From Olsenella sp. Marseille-P4559 (GTDB lineage Bacteria > Actinomycetota > Coriobacteriia > Coriobacteriales > Atopobiaceae), in the NCBI RefSeq assembly GCF_900605015.1, contig NZ_LR027574.1:1061148-1125147 (forward strand): DNA of 64,000 bases, given 5' to 3'. The position numbers were made by a program, and so were the translations under genes. Below, one piece after another: positions 1-9,205 of the stretch. The number at the start of each line of letters is the position of its first letter. Position 1 is the stretch's first letter. The notes below the pieces were generated by a model, which saw only the letters and a list, made by a program, of their open reading frames with translations, did not search any database and had not been told where the DNA came from.

Positions 1-61
1 GTGCTTCGCATTATACACCGCGTAACACAACGTAACAAGATAAATACTTAAAATTTGACAT

Positions 62-85
62 AAAAAATGCCCATCTAGCTGGGCA
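62..85 (-). terminator. Rho-independent terminator
   Basis: A perfect 6-bp stem, TGCCCA/TGGGCA, with a GCTAGA loop is followed on the minus strand by six T residues. It lies 18 bases past the stop of the truncated HMA gene and would end that transcript. Nothing recognisable lies in bases 1-61. Confidence 0.8.
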
Positions 86-102
86 AGGGGTGGGAGGTCA
101 GA

Positions 103-348
103 CTAGGGCAACTGCAAAACTACGGAGTGCTCGCAGCTCATGCCGCCAATCTCAAAGTCAGCCTGGTAGGGATAGTGGCTCTCGTTGGTGTCCTCGATCT
201 TGGTGGCCTTGAACCGCTTGACGTTGGACTTCTTCTTCGCCCCGCTGCAGCAGTCGCGCGTGCCCGTTGCCGTGCCAATGAAGCGACGGATGGCAACGAC
301 AAGGATGGCGATGACGGCAGCGATGAGAATGACGTCGACTGGTTTCAT
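103..348 (-). CDS. Truncated heavy-metal-associated (HMA) membrane-anchored protein
   Basis: 81 residues. Residues 6-22 form one N-terminal membrane segment, followed by a Cys-Cys pair (residues 33-34), a Lys-rich stretch, and the beginning of an HMA metallochaperone fold. The reading frame reaches GGMSCEHS and stops six residues later. Family members read GMxCxxC and continue for about 60 more residues, so the second metal-binding Cys (Ser here) and the rest of the ferredoxin-like fold are missing. A good ribosome site (GGAG-AT-AGGAG) precedes the ATG, and a terminator follows the stop at once, so the locus is still laid out as a gene. I infer that the metal-binding function is lost. The family name is recalled from related Coriobacteriia proteins and was not searched. 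Confidence 0.6.
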   Translation of the reverse strand: MKPVDVILIAAVIAILVVAIRRFIGTATGTRDCCSGAKKKSNVKRFKATKIEDTNESHYPYQADFEIGGMSCEHSVVLQLP

Positions 349-577
349 GGCTTACTCCTATCTCCGCCCAGCAAGTCACCACGATGAAACGACAAAGCCG
401 TAGCGACAATTTGTTAACGATGGATAACTATAACATCGCCGAGACGTACGAGGGCGCGGCAGGTGCCGCAGCGAATATGTGACTTAACTACGAGTCGAGG
501 CCCATGCTGCTGAGAGAAACAGGCAGCGAGCTTGCAACCTTCCCGGCACACGCAATTACGTCACGGGCTTGCTCCGC
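349..577. other. Intergenic region between rnhA-side repeats and the HMA gene
   Basis: It must hold the promoter of the minus-strand HMA gene. I see no tRNA, no convincing ORF with a ribosome site and no strong hairpin here. The repeat array starts at 578. Bases 784-880, between the array and rnhA, also show nothing recognisable. Confidence 0.4.
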
Positions 578-783
578 TGGCGCGTAAGTTGGGTCGTGCG
601 TACGCACGACCAAGGAAATCCACCAAGCCCCTGTCGTTCTCCCCAGTTGGGCGAGAGGGACATGGCAACAGACGAGAATCGTGCGTACGCAGGATGGTGG
701 TTTCCTGCCAGCAGGAAGCTCCTAGAGGGCTGAATTGGCGGAGAGTCGCAGTCGTGTGTACGCACGATGTCGAGTTTTTGCCA
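578..783. repeat. Palindrome array, cluster 1 (three 48-bp dyad units)
   Basis: Three copies of the element TGGCA, N11, TCGTG, CGTACG, CACGA, N11, TGCCA, allowing a few mismatches. The central CGTACG-type hexamers are at 599-604, 684-689 and 757-762, so centres are 85 and 73 bp apart. The first copy has a perfect 20-bp core, GGTCGTGCGTACGCACGACC (592-611). The outer boxes are TGGCG/CACCA, TGGCA/TGCCA and TGGCG/TGCCA. The linkers are 37 and 25 bp, and the longer one carries the sequence CCCAGTTGGGCGAGA that recurs in cluster 2. There are no T-tracts, so these are not terminators. Function is unknown. Confidence 0.85.
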
Positions 784-880
784 TCGGAGGCCACCACCCC
801 CTACCGCTCCGCCATTAAACCGCAGATTTCCCTCAGGTCGAGGCCCGTGGACCCGCTGTGGACCCGCTCACCTGCGCCAC

Positions 881-1381
881 TCACGCGTCCGCGTCCGTAA
901 AGCCCTCGTCCTCCACCAGCGCATCGCCATCCGCCGCCAACGTGGCAAGCTCGTCGCAGCGCTCGTTGAGGTCGTGCCCGGCGTGGCCCTTCACCCAAAT
1001 AAAACTCACGTCGTGCGGCGCCATGGCGGCCAGCAGGCGGTTCCACAGGTCCATATTCATGACCGGCTTCTTCTCCGCCGTCTTCCAGCCGCGACGCAAC
1101 CAGCCGTCGATCCAATGCTGGTTGAAGGCGTCCACCACGTACTTGGAGTCGGAGTGGACCTCCACGCTGCACGGCCTCGCGAGCGCCTCCAGGGCGGCGA
1201 TGACCCCCATGAGTTCCATGCGATTGTTGGTGGTGTGGCGATACCCCTGCGAGAGCTCGCGGGTGTGGGTCTTGCCAGCGGGGTCGGTGTAGAGCAGCAC
1301 CGCCCCATAGCCTCCGTTACCGGGATTGTGCCGAGAGGATCCGTCAGTGTACACCACCACGCTCATGCGCTTCCCTGCCAT
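881..1381 (-). CDS. rnhA: Ribonuclease HI
   Basis: 166 residues. It cleaves the RNA strand of RNA-DNA hybrids in the cytoplasm during replication and R-loop removal. The four acidic catalytic residues are visible: Asp13 (YTDGS), Glu56 (RMELMG), Asp78 (HSDSKYV) and Asp143 (NERCDELA), together with the KGHAGH motif near residue 131. The open frame extends upstream to 1417. The ATG at 1381 is chosen because AGGGGAC sits just before it and it starts seven bases past the polA stop, suggesting co-transcription with polA. Some Asp/Glu-rich residues extend past the usual C-terminus. Confidence 0.95.
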   Translation of the reverse strand: MAGKRMSVVVYTDGSSRHNPGNGGYGAVLLYTDPAGKTHTRELSQGYRHTTNNRMELMGVIAALEALARPCSVEVHSDSKYVVDAFNQHWIDGWLRRGWKTAEKKPVMNMDLWNRLLAAMAPHDVSFIWVKGHAGHDLNERCDELATLAADGDALVEDEGFTDADA

Positions 1382-1388
1382 ACGTCCC

Positions 1389-4136
1389 CTACTTCGCGTC
1401 AGCCCATGTGGGACCATACGAGACCTCGGCGATGAGCGGCACCTTGAGCTGGGCCACGCCCTCCATGGTCTCCTTTACCAGCACGGATGTCGTGCCTATC
1501 TCGTCCTTAGGCACCTCAAGGTCCAACTCGTCGTGAATCTGCAGCGCAAGCTTGGAGCGCAGCCCCTCCTCGGCCAGGCGCCTCTCCACGCAGACCATTG
1601 CGATCTTTATGATGTCCGCTGCCGTCCCCTGCATGGGGTGGTTCATGGCCGTGCGCTCGCCAAAGGCCACAAGCTGCTTATTTCTCTGCGAGAACTCCCT
1701 GATGTGGCGCTTGCGGCCGTACATGGTGATGGCATAGCCGTGCTCGTGTGCAAATGAGACGGACTGGTCGAGGTAAGCGCGAACGCCTGGATACGCCTCA
1801 AAGTAGCGGTCGATCATCTCCTGCGCCTCGGCGCGCGGGATCTTGAGCGAGGTGGCAAGTCCATAGGCCTGCTGACCGTAGACAATGCCAAAGTTCACGG
1901 CCTTCGCACGACTGCGCAGCTGAGGGGTGACCTCCTCTACGGGAATCCCAAAGACGCGTGCAGCAGTTGTTGCATGGAAGTCCGCGCCCTCGTTGAAGGC
2001 CGCAATGAGGTGCTCGTCTCCGGAGAGGTGGGCAAGCAGCCTCAACTCGATCTGTGAGTAGTCGCAGGCGAGAAAGACCGAACCCTCCGGCACCGTAAAG
2101 GCGGTGCGCACGCGATGCCCCAGCTCGGAGCGGGTGGGGATGTTCTGCAGGTTGGGATCAGAGCTCGAGAGACGCCCCGTGGCAGCCACGGTCTGGTTGA
2201 ACGTGGTGTGGATACGCCCGTCTCCCTTGACGAGCGCCGGCAGCGCATCCAAGTACGTGGACTTGATCTTGGCACGCTCACGGTACTCCAGCACCTTGGC
2301 TACCAGCTCGTCTGTCTGGGCAAGGTCGGCCAGGACCTTGGCGTTCGTGGAGTAGAACCCACGCTTCGTGCGCTTCATCCCAAAGGTGGGAAGCTTCCGC
2401 ACATCAAAGAGGATGTTCGAGAGCTGCTGCGGAGAGTCGATGTTGAACTCCTCCCCTGCCATGGCGTATATGTCGGCAACCATCTGGTCAATCTCGGCGC
2501 CAAGTTCGGCAGACTGGCGAGCAAGAATGCCGGGGTCCACCGAGAGGCCGATGCGTTCCATCTGCGCAAGCACCGGCAGGAGCGGCATCTCCATCTTGTT
2601 CATGACGTCCGCGGAGCCGTCGTCGGCAAGGCGCTGCGCAAGCACGGGCACAAGGAGCCTTACGGCAACGGCCTCGATTGCTGCGAGGGGCGCCGTGCCC
2701 TCCTCCGGAAGCGCAGGCGAGAGGAACTGTTCGGCAAGCCCACGCACCTCAAAGGACGGACGGTCGGATTCCAGCAGGTAGGCTGCCACACCTACGTCGA
2801 AGATGCGCTCAGAAGACACTTCTTTCGCCGCCATGGACTCAGGCAGCGACGAGTCAACCGGCGAGAGATGGTGGAAGAGCGCCTTGACGTTGCCCGAGGC
2901 CACGTGACCCTCCGCAAAGGCGAGCTTGAGCGCGGCATCCGCCATGTCTCCGGAAAAGCGTAGCAGCGTATCGCCGGAGGCGGAGACCCACAGCGTGTAG
3001 CCTTGCGAGAAGAGCGTGCCCGCAGACGGGTCCTCCTCGACGGCGCAGCCGAGCCACTCCTCGCCCTTGACCACATCCTTGAGTGCCGAGAGGGCGGCAT
3101 CGTCCTCGAGAGGCTCCGGAATCGAGACGGTCGCTGGGACCGAGGGTGTCGCGTCGTTCTCGCCCACGCCGGCAACGGTACCGCTCTTCGCGCCAGCAGC
3201 CGCAACGCTACCAGCAATGCCGCCCAGGCGTGCCAGTCTGCCCGTGAGCCCCGTGAACCCAAGCGCCGAGAAGGCCTTCGTGACCTCGGCAGGGTCAAAG
3301 GTCGGGAACTTGGCGTCGGAGAGCTCGATGTCGATGGGGGCATCGGTGCGGATAGTCGCGATCTCGCGGGACAGGAGCGCGTCATCCACGTGCGCGCGGA
3401 GGTTCTCGCCCATCTTGCCCTTGACCTCGTCTGCATGGGCAATGACCTCGTCGAGCTTGCCGTACTTCACGATGAGGGCTGCGGCCTTCTTGGGGCCGAT
3501 GCCCGGCACGCCGGGGATGTTGTCCGACGAATCTCCCTTGAGACCGTAGAAGTCTGGCACAAGGTCGGGCGTGACGCCGTGGTAGAGGTCATCGACGCTC
3601 TCGGGGGTCATGACCTGGACCTCCGAGACACCCTTCTTGGTGGAGACGACTTTCACATGGTCGGTGGCAAGCTGGTACATGTCGCGGTCGCCGGTAAAGA
3701 GCAGCATGTCGTAGCCTGCTGCCTCGCCACGCCGCGCGAGGGTGCCTAGGATGTCGTCTCCCTCCCAGCCCTCGAGCTCGCAAACGGGCACGTCAAGGAC
3801 ATGGAGCAGGTCCTTCACCATGGGGAACTGCTCGTGAAGGGCGGGGTCCATGGGAGGGCGCTGCGCCTTGTACTGGGGGAGCTTCTCCATGCGGGCCTTT
3901 GGCTTTCCCTTATCGAAGGCACAGATGACGCCATCCGGGTGGAAGGACTCCACCATCTTGACGAACATGTTGAAGAACCCAAACAGGGCGTTTGTGGAGC
4001 GTCCGTCCGGCGCGGTCATGGGCTGCATGATGGCGTGGTAGGCACGGTGCATGAGCGAGTTGCCGTCGATGACGGCGATGGTGCGGCAATGCGGCTCGGC
4101 CACAGCGGTCGCAGTGGTCTCCTCGGATGCTGACAT
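1389..4136 (-). CDS. polA: DNA polymerase I
   Basis: 915 residues. It fills gaps and removes primers during replication and repair. An N-terminal 5'-nuclease domain (about residues 1-300, [12 protein letters not shown] and GDRDMYQL) is followed by a degenerate 3'-5' exonuclease-like region. The polymerase domain has motif A ([10 protein letters not shown], near 690), motif B ([11 protein letters not shown], near 745) and motif C ([11 protein letters not shown], near 866). The DxE pair expected for proofreading is absent ([12 protein letters not shown] stands there), as in many Gram-positive PolA proteins. The ATG at 4136 follows GAGAGGGGAT, which is better placed than the upstream in-frame ATG at 4163. 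The 113 bases between this gene and the UxaA gene hold no recognised feature beyond the promoter. Confidence 0.97.
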   Translation of the reverse strand: MSASEETTATAVAEPHCRTIAVIDGNSLMHRAYHAIMQPMTAPDGRSTNALFGFFNMFVKMVESFHPDGVICAFDKGKPKARMEKLPQYKAQRPPMDPALHEQFPMVKDLLHVLDVPVCELEGWEGDDILGTLARRGEAAGYDMLLFTGDRDMYQLATDHVKVVSTKKGVSEVQVMTPESVDDLYHGVTPDLVPDFYGLKGDSSDNIPGVPGIGPKKAAALIVKYGKLDEVIAHADEVKGKMGENLRAHVDDALLSREIATIRTDAPIDIELSDAKFPTFDPAEVTKAFSALGFTGLTGRLARLGGIAGSVAAAGAKSGTVAGVGENDATPSVPATVSIPEPLEDDAALSALKDVVKGEEWLGCAVEEDPSAGTLFSQGYTLWVSASGDTLLRFSGDMADAALKLAFAEGHVASGNVKALFHHLSPVDSSLPESMAAKEVSSERIFDVGVAAYLLESDRPSFEVRGLAEQFLSPALPEEGTAPLAAIEAVAVRLLVPVLAQRLADDGSADVMNKMEMPLLPVLAQMERIGLSVDPGILARQSAELGAEIDQMVADIYAMAGEEFNIDSPQQLSNILFDVRKLPTFGMKRTKRGFYSTNAKVLADLAQTDELVAKVLEYRERAKIKSTYLDALPALVKGDGRIHTTFNQTVAATGRLSSSDPNLQNIPTRSELGHRVRTAFTVPEGSVFLACDYSQIELRLLAHLSGDEHLIAAFNEGADFHATTAARVFGIPVEEVTPQLRSRAKAVNFGIVYGQQAYGLATSLKIPRAEAQEMIDRYFEAYPGVRAYLDQSVSFAHEHGYAITMYGRKRHIREFSQRNKQLVAFGERTAMNHPMQGTAADIIKIAMVCVERRLAEEGLRSKLALQIHDELDLEVPKDEIGTTSVLVKETMEGVAQLKVPLIAEVSYGPTWADAK

Positions 4137-4249
4137 GAGTAATCCCCTCTCGTGTTTGACCAATCCATTCTACCGGGGAGCCGGACGGAAATTGCACGGC
4201 AGTTGCAGCTGGCGGAGAGATACACTGAGGAAGGCAGGCTTGGCCCATC

Positions 4250-5422
4250 TCACGAAAAGGCGCAAGTACACCACAGCTCCATGTTGTGGTACAGGGAAAA
4301 GTCATCGAACCCGAGGCGCTCAGATGCCGTTTGTTCGCCTGAGCAGACCCTCTCTAACAGCTCGAGAAGGCGTCTCCCCTCTTCGCGAACGCTTCTCCCC
4401 TGAGTTATGACCCCAGAGGCATCAAAGTCGATGTTTTCTCTCATGGATGAGTATGTTTCGTCATTGCCGGTCACTTTTATCACCGGTGCCAGTGCACAGC
4501 CCGTGGGAGTTCCCCTGCCTGACGAGAATACGACGACTTGGGCACCACCGGCAACCATGCCCGATACCGATTCGATGTCATACCCAGGCGTGTCCATGAT
4601 TACGAGCCCCGGATGGGTGGGTCGAGCGCCATATTCAATGACCTGCTGGACATTGGTGGTGCCTCCCTTGCTTATGCCGCCAAGTGCCTTCTCTTCTAGC
4701 GTGCTAAGGCCACCCCTCATATTTCCCGGAGAGGGATTCGCCCCACGGACATCAGCCCCCGAGGCAACCAGATCGTGCTCAAGCGTTCCAACCAGTCGCA
4801 AGATGTCATCGCGCACGCGAGGCGTTGCTGCGCGACGGGCAAGAATGTGCTCTGTCCCGATGAGCTCGGTCGTCTCGCCCAGCAGGACCGTTCCCCCTGA
4901 CCGAACAACGGCATCACTCACGACCCCAATCGTTGGGTTTGCCGCTATGCCACTCGTAGCATCAGACCCACCGCAGTTCGTACCAAGAACGAGGTCCCCT
5001 AATCCCATAGGAGTCTGAGCTGCGTCTGCGGCCTGCGCGACGAGTTTTCTGACAAGCGCGCGTCCCCTCTCAATCGCTGCGCTGGAGCCGCCCTCCTCCT
5101 GGATTGTGATGTCATAGACTGGCTTTTCAGAGAGGTCTCGCATGCGTTTTGCAAGCCCATGGGGCTTCGTGGTTTCGCATCCAAGGCCCACAACCACAGT
5201 GCCAAAGACATTTGGGTTCTGCGAGAGGTTCACGAGGCAACGGGACATCATCTGAGCGCTTGCCCCAAGCTGGCCGCAGCCCTTTGCATTGCGAAGCGAT
5301 ACAACGCCCGGGAAACCCCTAGCGATACGGTCCGCAACGTGATTTGCACACCCAACGCTCGAGAGCACAAGGACGTAGTTGCGGACACCGTATCTGCCGT
5401 CGGGCCTGAGGTAGCCCCTCAC
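4250..5422 (-). CDS. UxaA family dehydratase, large (C-terminal) subunit
   Basis: 390 residues. It matches the catalytic half of the altronate/galactarate dehydratase (UxaA) family: the opening GYLRPDGRYGVRNY, the GCGQLG stretch near residue 50, VGLGCET near residue 78, TNCGGSDATSG near 150 and the DTPGYDIESVSGM segment near 280. In other bacteria these enzymes dehydrate C6 aldonates to 2-keto-3-deoxy sugars. Here the SAF domain is a separate gene just upstream (ATGA overlap, 4 bp), so the enzyme is split in two. It closes the PTS operon. There is no KDG kinase in the locus, so a phosphorylated substrate is plausible (inference). Exact substrate unknown. Confidence 0.85.
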   Translation of the reverse strand: MRGYLRPDGRYGVRNYVLVLSSVGCANHVADRIARGFPGVVSLRNAKGCGQLGASAQMMSRCLVNLSQNPNVFGTVVVGLGCETTKPHGLAKRMRDLSEKPVYDITIQEEGGSSAAIERGRALVRKLVAQAADAAQTPMGLGDLVLGTNCGGSDATSGIAANPTIGVVSDAVVRSGGTVLLGETTELIGTEHILARRAATPRVRDDILRLVGTLEHDLVASGADVRGANPSPGNMRGGLSTLEEKALGGISKGGTTNVQQVIEYGARPTHPGLVIMDTPGYDIESVSGMVAGGAQVVVFSSGRGTPTGCALAPVIKVTGNDETYSSMRENIDFDASGVITQGRSVREEGRRLLELLERVCSGEQTASERLGFDDFSLYHNMELWCTCAFS

Positions 5423-5730
5423 CTGCCAACACCAACTTTCGCGCTCACGATATTGTGCGTGTGTACGTAATCACCGCGAGAGATTGGCGCGCTGACAATG
5501 CCTATTACCTCGCCGTATTTGTGGAGAGGCTCACCGACGCACAGGCTGCGAAGCGCTACCTTGTGAAACCGGGGGACATCCCCATGGGCCTTGACTTGGT
5601 CGACTTCAATGCCCTTCGTATCGTACACGTCAATCATCTCTCCGGCCCATGCAGGCATGAGGACACAGGCCACATCGTCTCTATCGCTCATGCAAAGGGC
5701 TCGGACACTGTGGCCATGCGCAGCATTCAT
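5419..5730 (-). CDS. UxaA family dehydratase, small SAF-domain subunit
   Basis: 103 residues. It corresponds to the N-terminal SAF domain of altronate/galactarate dehydratases, which positions the metal and substrate. Motifs such as DDVACVL near the start, the GxVxxxD core, FHKVAL and GEPLHKYGEVIG are typical, ending GDYVHTHN. The ATG at 5730 lies ten bases past AGGAG, which itself overlaps the end of the preceding gene. An alternative start is at 5691. The stop overlaps the start of the large subunit by four bases, implying translational coupling and a two-chain enzyme. Confidence 0.8.
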   Translation of the reverse strand: MNAAHGHSVRALCMSDRDDVACVLMPAWAGEMIDVYDTKGIEVDQVKAHGDVPRFHKVALRSLCVGEPLHKYGEVIGIVSAPISRGDYVHTHNIVSAKVGVGR

Positions 5731-5737
5731 TTCCCCA

Positions 5738-6397
5738 TCACTCCTCATCGCCCCCACCCATCGACGCCCCCTCCTCTGCGAGCCGCTCTCTTACCTCGCG
5801 TTCACGACGCCTCTGCTGACGCTCGAGACGCTCTCGGCCCCTTTTCGAGTGAGTGGCCAAGCTATCTTGGAAGCCCGTGCAGACGATAGATGGGTTATAG
5901 CGAGCGGCGAGCACGGAGATGTCATCGAATGCTTGCTCTATTCGCTTACGAGAGACCCACATGCCCGAGAGTTCGAGGGCGAAGTAGCCCCTGCCGTCGT
6001 TTTGCTCAAGCATCTGCCTCTGCTCTTTTGAGATTCCGTCTATCTCATCAAGCGTCTTGAAACCGACCACGTCCAGCATGAGGGCTTCGTTGTTAGCGGC
6101 CTTCAGGTCTATTCGCTCAATGTTGGCCCAGGGCAATGAGACTATGTCATCCTCTTTCGAGTAGTCCGTAACCCCCTCTGAGTCAGCCTTGAACAGGACC
6201 CTGGGGTGCATGAGCTCCCGCATATTGTGGATAATGCCAAGTAGGGCAACGACTGCAACGACATAACACAGGATTGCAACTACCACATCGTCAGCAACTG
6301 TTGCTCCCAGCCATGTGAACAATACGCCGAAGGCGCCATATGCAACCGATATGGACGCGAGCTTCCCCGCGTCGGTGCGAACGACAACATCCTGCAT
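5738..6397 (-). CDS. STM3941-like membrane protein of unknown function
   Basis: 219 residues. Two adjacent membrane segments (about residues 14-33 and 37-56) are followed by a soluble domain containing SLPWANIERIDLK, a hallmark I associate with the STM3941 family, and by a highly charged Arg/Glu C-terminal tail (RGRERLERQQRRRERE) likely to be helical. It sits inside a sugar-acid PTS operon between a phosphatase and the split UxaA genes, so it is probably expressed with them. No catalytic motif is seen. Its role could be sensing or membrane tethering, but the sequence does not tell. Confidence 0.6.
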   Translation of the reverse strand: MQDVVVRTDAGKLASISVAYGAFGVLFTWLGATVADDVVVAILCYVVAVVALLGIIHNMRELMHPRVLFKADSEGVTDYSKEDDIVSLPWANIERIDLKAANNEALMLDVVGFKTLDEIDGISKEQRQMLEQNDGRGYFALELSGMWVSRKRIEQAFDDISVLAARYNPSIVCTGFQDSLATHSKRGRERLERQQRRREREVRERLAEEGASMGGGDEE

Positions 6398-6412
6398 GCT
6401 CTTCCTCCCGAA

Positions 6413-7132
6413 CTACGTGTTTGATTGCTTGATGATCGCGATGACCTCCTCGAGGTCATGAGGTTTGTAATCCGCGTATCTACCTGCGTCATGCGGGTCT
6501 GGCAAACCAACCAGCATTGGGTAGCCCTCCTCAAGGACGCCCAATCGCGAAACGTCGTCAAAAATGAACCCGCTCTGGAACCCACCCGCACGGGCGGCTT
6601 CAATACCCGCACGCGAGTCCTCTAGAACAAGCGTCTCCGGTGGGGCAACACCAAGACGAGTGGCCGCAGCCTCGAAAATCTCCGGATCGGGTTTTCCATG
6701 CGTGACCATATCTCCGCTCACAATAACGGGAAAGGCATGGATGAGATGTTCGGTGGCAAGAAGCTGATGGATCTTCTCCCTTTTGGTAGAGCTTGCCAAA
6801 GCGTAAGGAATTCTCATCTCGTTGAGAAAACAGATGAGCTCAAGCAGCCCCGGCTTCTTGCCGGCGCGACCACGCTCGCGGAGGATGGCGTCTTTTTGCT
6901 CGTTGATGTAAGCCCGCCATCCCACTATGTCCTTGTCATCACCAAACACGCGCCTAAGCTCAGCGATGATTTCAGGCTCGGTACGCCCCCCAACATCCAT
7001 GTGAAGACGCTCGTTGACCTGGAATCCATACCTCTTCCCAGCACGAAGGTATGCTTCATATCCTATTGACTCGGTGTCGAGTGTGAGCCCATCCATGTCA
7101 AACAGGACGGCACTCACGTGTCCGCGTGGCAT
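6413..7132 (-). CDS. HAD superfamily (subfamily IA) sugar phosphatase / beta-phosphoglucomutase-like
   Basis: 239 residues. Motif I is FDMDG with nucleophile Asp12 and acid-base Asp14. Motif II is SSTKRE (near 112). Lys of GKPDPEIF and the acidic pair of LEDSRAGIEAA complete the active site. The cap domain sits between residues 18 and 90. Such enzymes dephosphorylate or isomerise small sugar phosphates. In this operon it could clear dead-end phosphorylated intermediates (inference). The ATG at 7132 has a perfect GGAGG five bases upstream; the open frame runs on to 7216 without such a site. Confidence 0.85.
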   Translation of the reverse strand: MPRGHVSAVLFDMDGLTLDTESIGYEAYLRAGKRYGFQVNERLHMDVGGRTEPEIIAELRRVFGDDKDIVGWRAYINEQKDAILRERGRAGKKPGLLELICFLNEMRIPYALASSTKREKIHQLLATEHLIHAFPVIVSGDMVTHGKPDPEIFEAAATRLGVAPPETLVLEDSRAGIEAARAGGFQSGFIFDDVSRLGVLEEGYPMLVGLPDPHDAGRYADYKPHDLEEVIAIIKQSNT

Positions 7133-7151
7133 GAAAACCTCCGGTTGCAAA

Positions 7152-7187
7152 GCGGTGCCATCCCGCAATGTCGCAAGACAGCACCGC
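7152..7187. other. Intergenic hairpin
   Basis: A 7-bp stem, GCGGTGC/GCACCGC, lies between the 2-hydroxyacid dehydrogenase and the HAD gene. It has no clear T-tract and may act as an attenuator or RNA stabiliser inside the operon. Its role is uncertain. Confidence 0.35.
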
Positions 7188-7224
7188 ATCCTTACTACAT
7201 TCTGGCACCAGCCCATCCAGATGG

Positions 7225-8217
7225 TTAGCCCCTCGGCGCGGGCTCGTTCTTCGCGTTGACAGGCTCCTCTCCCCTGACGTAGCGCTCAACGTCATCGACG
7301 CACTTCTCGCCCATCTCGGCAAGACACTCACGCGTATACGCAGAAATGTGAGTTGTCACAAGGACCTTTGGATGATTGAAGTATGGGTCGTCAGGTTTTG
7401 GCGGCTCGTCATGCATGACGTCGATGGCTAGGCCGGCAACAGTTCCATCCTCAAGGGCCTTAAGCATGGCACCCTGGTCGATGAGGTCCGCGCGTGCGTT
7501 GTCGACTACATACACGCCCCTCTTCATCTTGGCAAACTGCTCCTTGCTAAGGATGTGGTAAGAGGTGGAATTGAGGTCGGCATTGAGGGTGAGCACATCG
7601 CAGTTTCTCACGACAGTGCCCAAGTCGGTGTATTCGACGCCCAGAACGTCCGCCCAGTGATCGAAGTGCTTGGGATCGCAGGCAAGGACGCGCATGTCAA
7701 AGCCTCGCCTGAGAATCTCAACGACCCTGCTGCCGATGTTTCCGCAGCCAATGATGCCAAGCGTCTTGCCGGAGAGGCCATTGCCCAGGAAACTAGCGCG
7801 CTCCGACCAACGTCCCTCCTTTGCAGCCACGTGGGAGTCGCTCACGCGGCGCATACAGTCCATGAGGGTTGCCACGGCACCCTCTGCGACCGCGTCTCTC
7901 TCGACCCTGGGGGATACCGTGGTTACGAGAGTACCACAGGCAGCGGCGGCATCGACGTCAACGTTGTTGTAGCCGATCCCATGCCTGCTCAGGAGGAGAA
8001 GGTCGCGCTTGCGGTCAAAGAACTCCTTGTCGAAGAAGGGGGTCACCGATGCAATGACGATGTTGAAGCCCCCAAGTGCTTGGGCAAGCTCCTTGCCATG
8101 ACAGTCACCGGGAACCATAACCCTCTGCACCGTGCCAATCTTCTCCAAGCGCTCGATATGCTCAGGGAAATGCTGCCCGAACGAAGACGAATTGACTATG
8201 GCGATCCGATACTCCAT
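7225..8217 (-). CDS. D-isomer-specific 2-hydroxyacid dehydrogenase
   Basis: 330 residues. NAD(P)-binding motif GIIGCGNIGSR lies in the middle; catalytic Arg is in NARADLID, Glu in DEPPKPDDP, His in TTHISAYT. The family interconverts 2-keto and D-2-hydroxy acids. Next to a PTS and 6-phosphogluconate dehydrogenase it may reduce a 2-keto-aldonate (or its phosphate) to the aldonate (inference). Translation starts at 8217, five bases past the stop of the IIB gene (GGGGAAGTAAGG), so it belongs to the operon. Phosphoglycerate dehydrogenase is less likely because no regulatory C-terminal domain is present. Confidence 0.88.
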   Translation of the reverse strand: MEYRIAIVNSSSFGQHFPEHIERLEKIGTVQRVMVPGDCHGKELAQALGGFNIVIASVTPFFDKEFFDRKRDLLLLSRHGIGYNNVDVDAAAACGTLVTTVSPRVERDAVAEGAVATLMDCMRRVSDSHVAAKEGRWSERASFLGNGLSGKTLGIIGCGNIGSRVVEILRRGFDMRVLACDPKHFDHWADVLGVEYTDLGTVVRNCDVLTLNADLNSTSYHILSKEQFAKMKRGVYVVDNARADLIDQGAMLKALEDGTVAGLAIDVMHDEPPKPDDPYFNHPKVLVTTHISAYTRECLAEMGEKCVDDVERYVRGEEPVNAKNEPAPRG

Positions 8218-8221
8218 ATCC

Positions 8222-8716
8222 TTACTTCCCCATCTTCTTGGCTGCATCAGCCATCGAGAGCCTCTCGCTTGATGGAATGTTCTGGAAATAGACTTCGACG
8301 CCCTTATCGGAAATCTCCTTGAGGTCTTCGTAGTCCTTATCTGAGAGGTATACGGTCTTGATCACCTGAACGGTATTGGGCTTGTTGCAGACGTTGCCCA
8401 CATCGACAGAGGTAATTGGCACACCACCTTCGACCGCTGCCTTTACATAGTCAGCGTTCTTGAAGACCAGCATGAGCTTGCGATTGCCAAACTGGTTCTT
8501 CTCGTATTGCCTCACAAGCCCTTTTGCAGAGAACACTTTGATCTTGAGTCCTCCAGTGGACTGAGTGGACTCATAGATCTCTTTCATGAACGGATCTTTT
8601 GCAGTGGCATCGTCAACAACATAGATCGTGTTGGTGCCGTTGCCCTTTGACCAAACCTGCATGACTTGTCCATGGATAAGACGGTCATCGATTCTTGCCA
8701 GGTTGATGGTTGCCAT
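8222..8716 (-). CDS. PTS mannose/fructose/sorbose family, IIB subunit
   Basis: 164 residues. The N-terminus ARIDDRLIHGQV carries the phosphorylated His15 that receives phosphate from IIA and passes it to the sugar. Full length for the family. It lies between the IIA and 2-hydroxyacid dehydrogenase genes in the same operon and acts in the cytoplasm docked to the IIC-IID membrane pair. Confidence 0.95.
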   Translation of the reverse strand: MATINLARIDDRLIHGQVMQVWSKGNGTNTIYVVDDATAKDPFMKEIYESTQSTGGLKIKVFSAKGLVRQYEKNQFGNRKLMLVFKNADYVKAAVEGGVPITSVDVGNVCNKPNTVQVIKTVYLSDKDYEDLKEISDKGVEVYFQNIPSSERLSMADAAKKMGK

Positions 8717-8737
8717 TTGTATTACCTGCCTTATCTT

Positions 8738-9157
8738 CTACTTCTTGCCGAGCAGGGTTGCCCTGTCTTTCACAATGACGCCATCCCGGCCTGCCTGTGC
8801 GCCAGCGCTGACGAGACCATCGAGGTCCTCCGTGTCATGGATGTCCTGGACCAACTGGACGAGCATGGGCATATTGGCGCCAAGCATGACCTTGCAGTCG
8901 CTCTTGCCGAGACAGGACAGCGCAACGTTGCTGGGGCTACCTCCAAACAAGTCACAGCACACAATCGTATCGACACCGTCGGCGTCGTTCTTCGCAAGCG
9001 CCTCGAATGCCCTTTCCCTCAGGTCATCGACGGATTGCCCGGGAAGAAGCCCCATAGCCGTGATGTAGTCCTGCGGCCCCATAATCATCTCGACGCTCTT
9101 CACAAGCTCCTCGCCAAAGCGACCGTGGGTGATGACGAGGACTCTTCTCTCCTTCAA
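8738..9157 (-). CDS. PTS mannose/fructose/sorbose family, IIA subunit
   Basis: 139 residues. The motif VLVITHGRFGEEL contains His11, which takes phosphate from HPr. DLFGGSPSN is the other family hallmark. It is a separate polypeptide rather than a IIAB fusion. It is located 21 bases upstream of IIB and expressed with the IIC and IID genes. Confidence 0.95.
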   Translation of the reverse strand: MKERRVLVITHGRFGEELVKSVEMIMGPQDYITAMGLLPGQSVDDLRERAFEALAKNDADGVDTIVCCDLFGGSPSNVALSCLGKSDCKVMLGANMPMLVQLVQDIHDTEDLDGLVSAGAQAGRDGVIVKDRATLLGKK

Positions 9158-9205
9158 CAGATGACCTCCCGTAGACAGACGATAGATGGTTTCCTTTGGG
9201 TGTCA

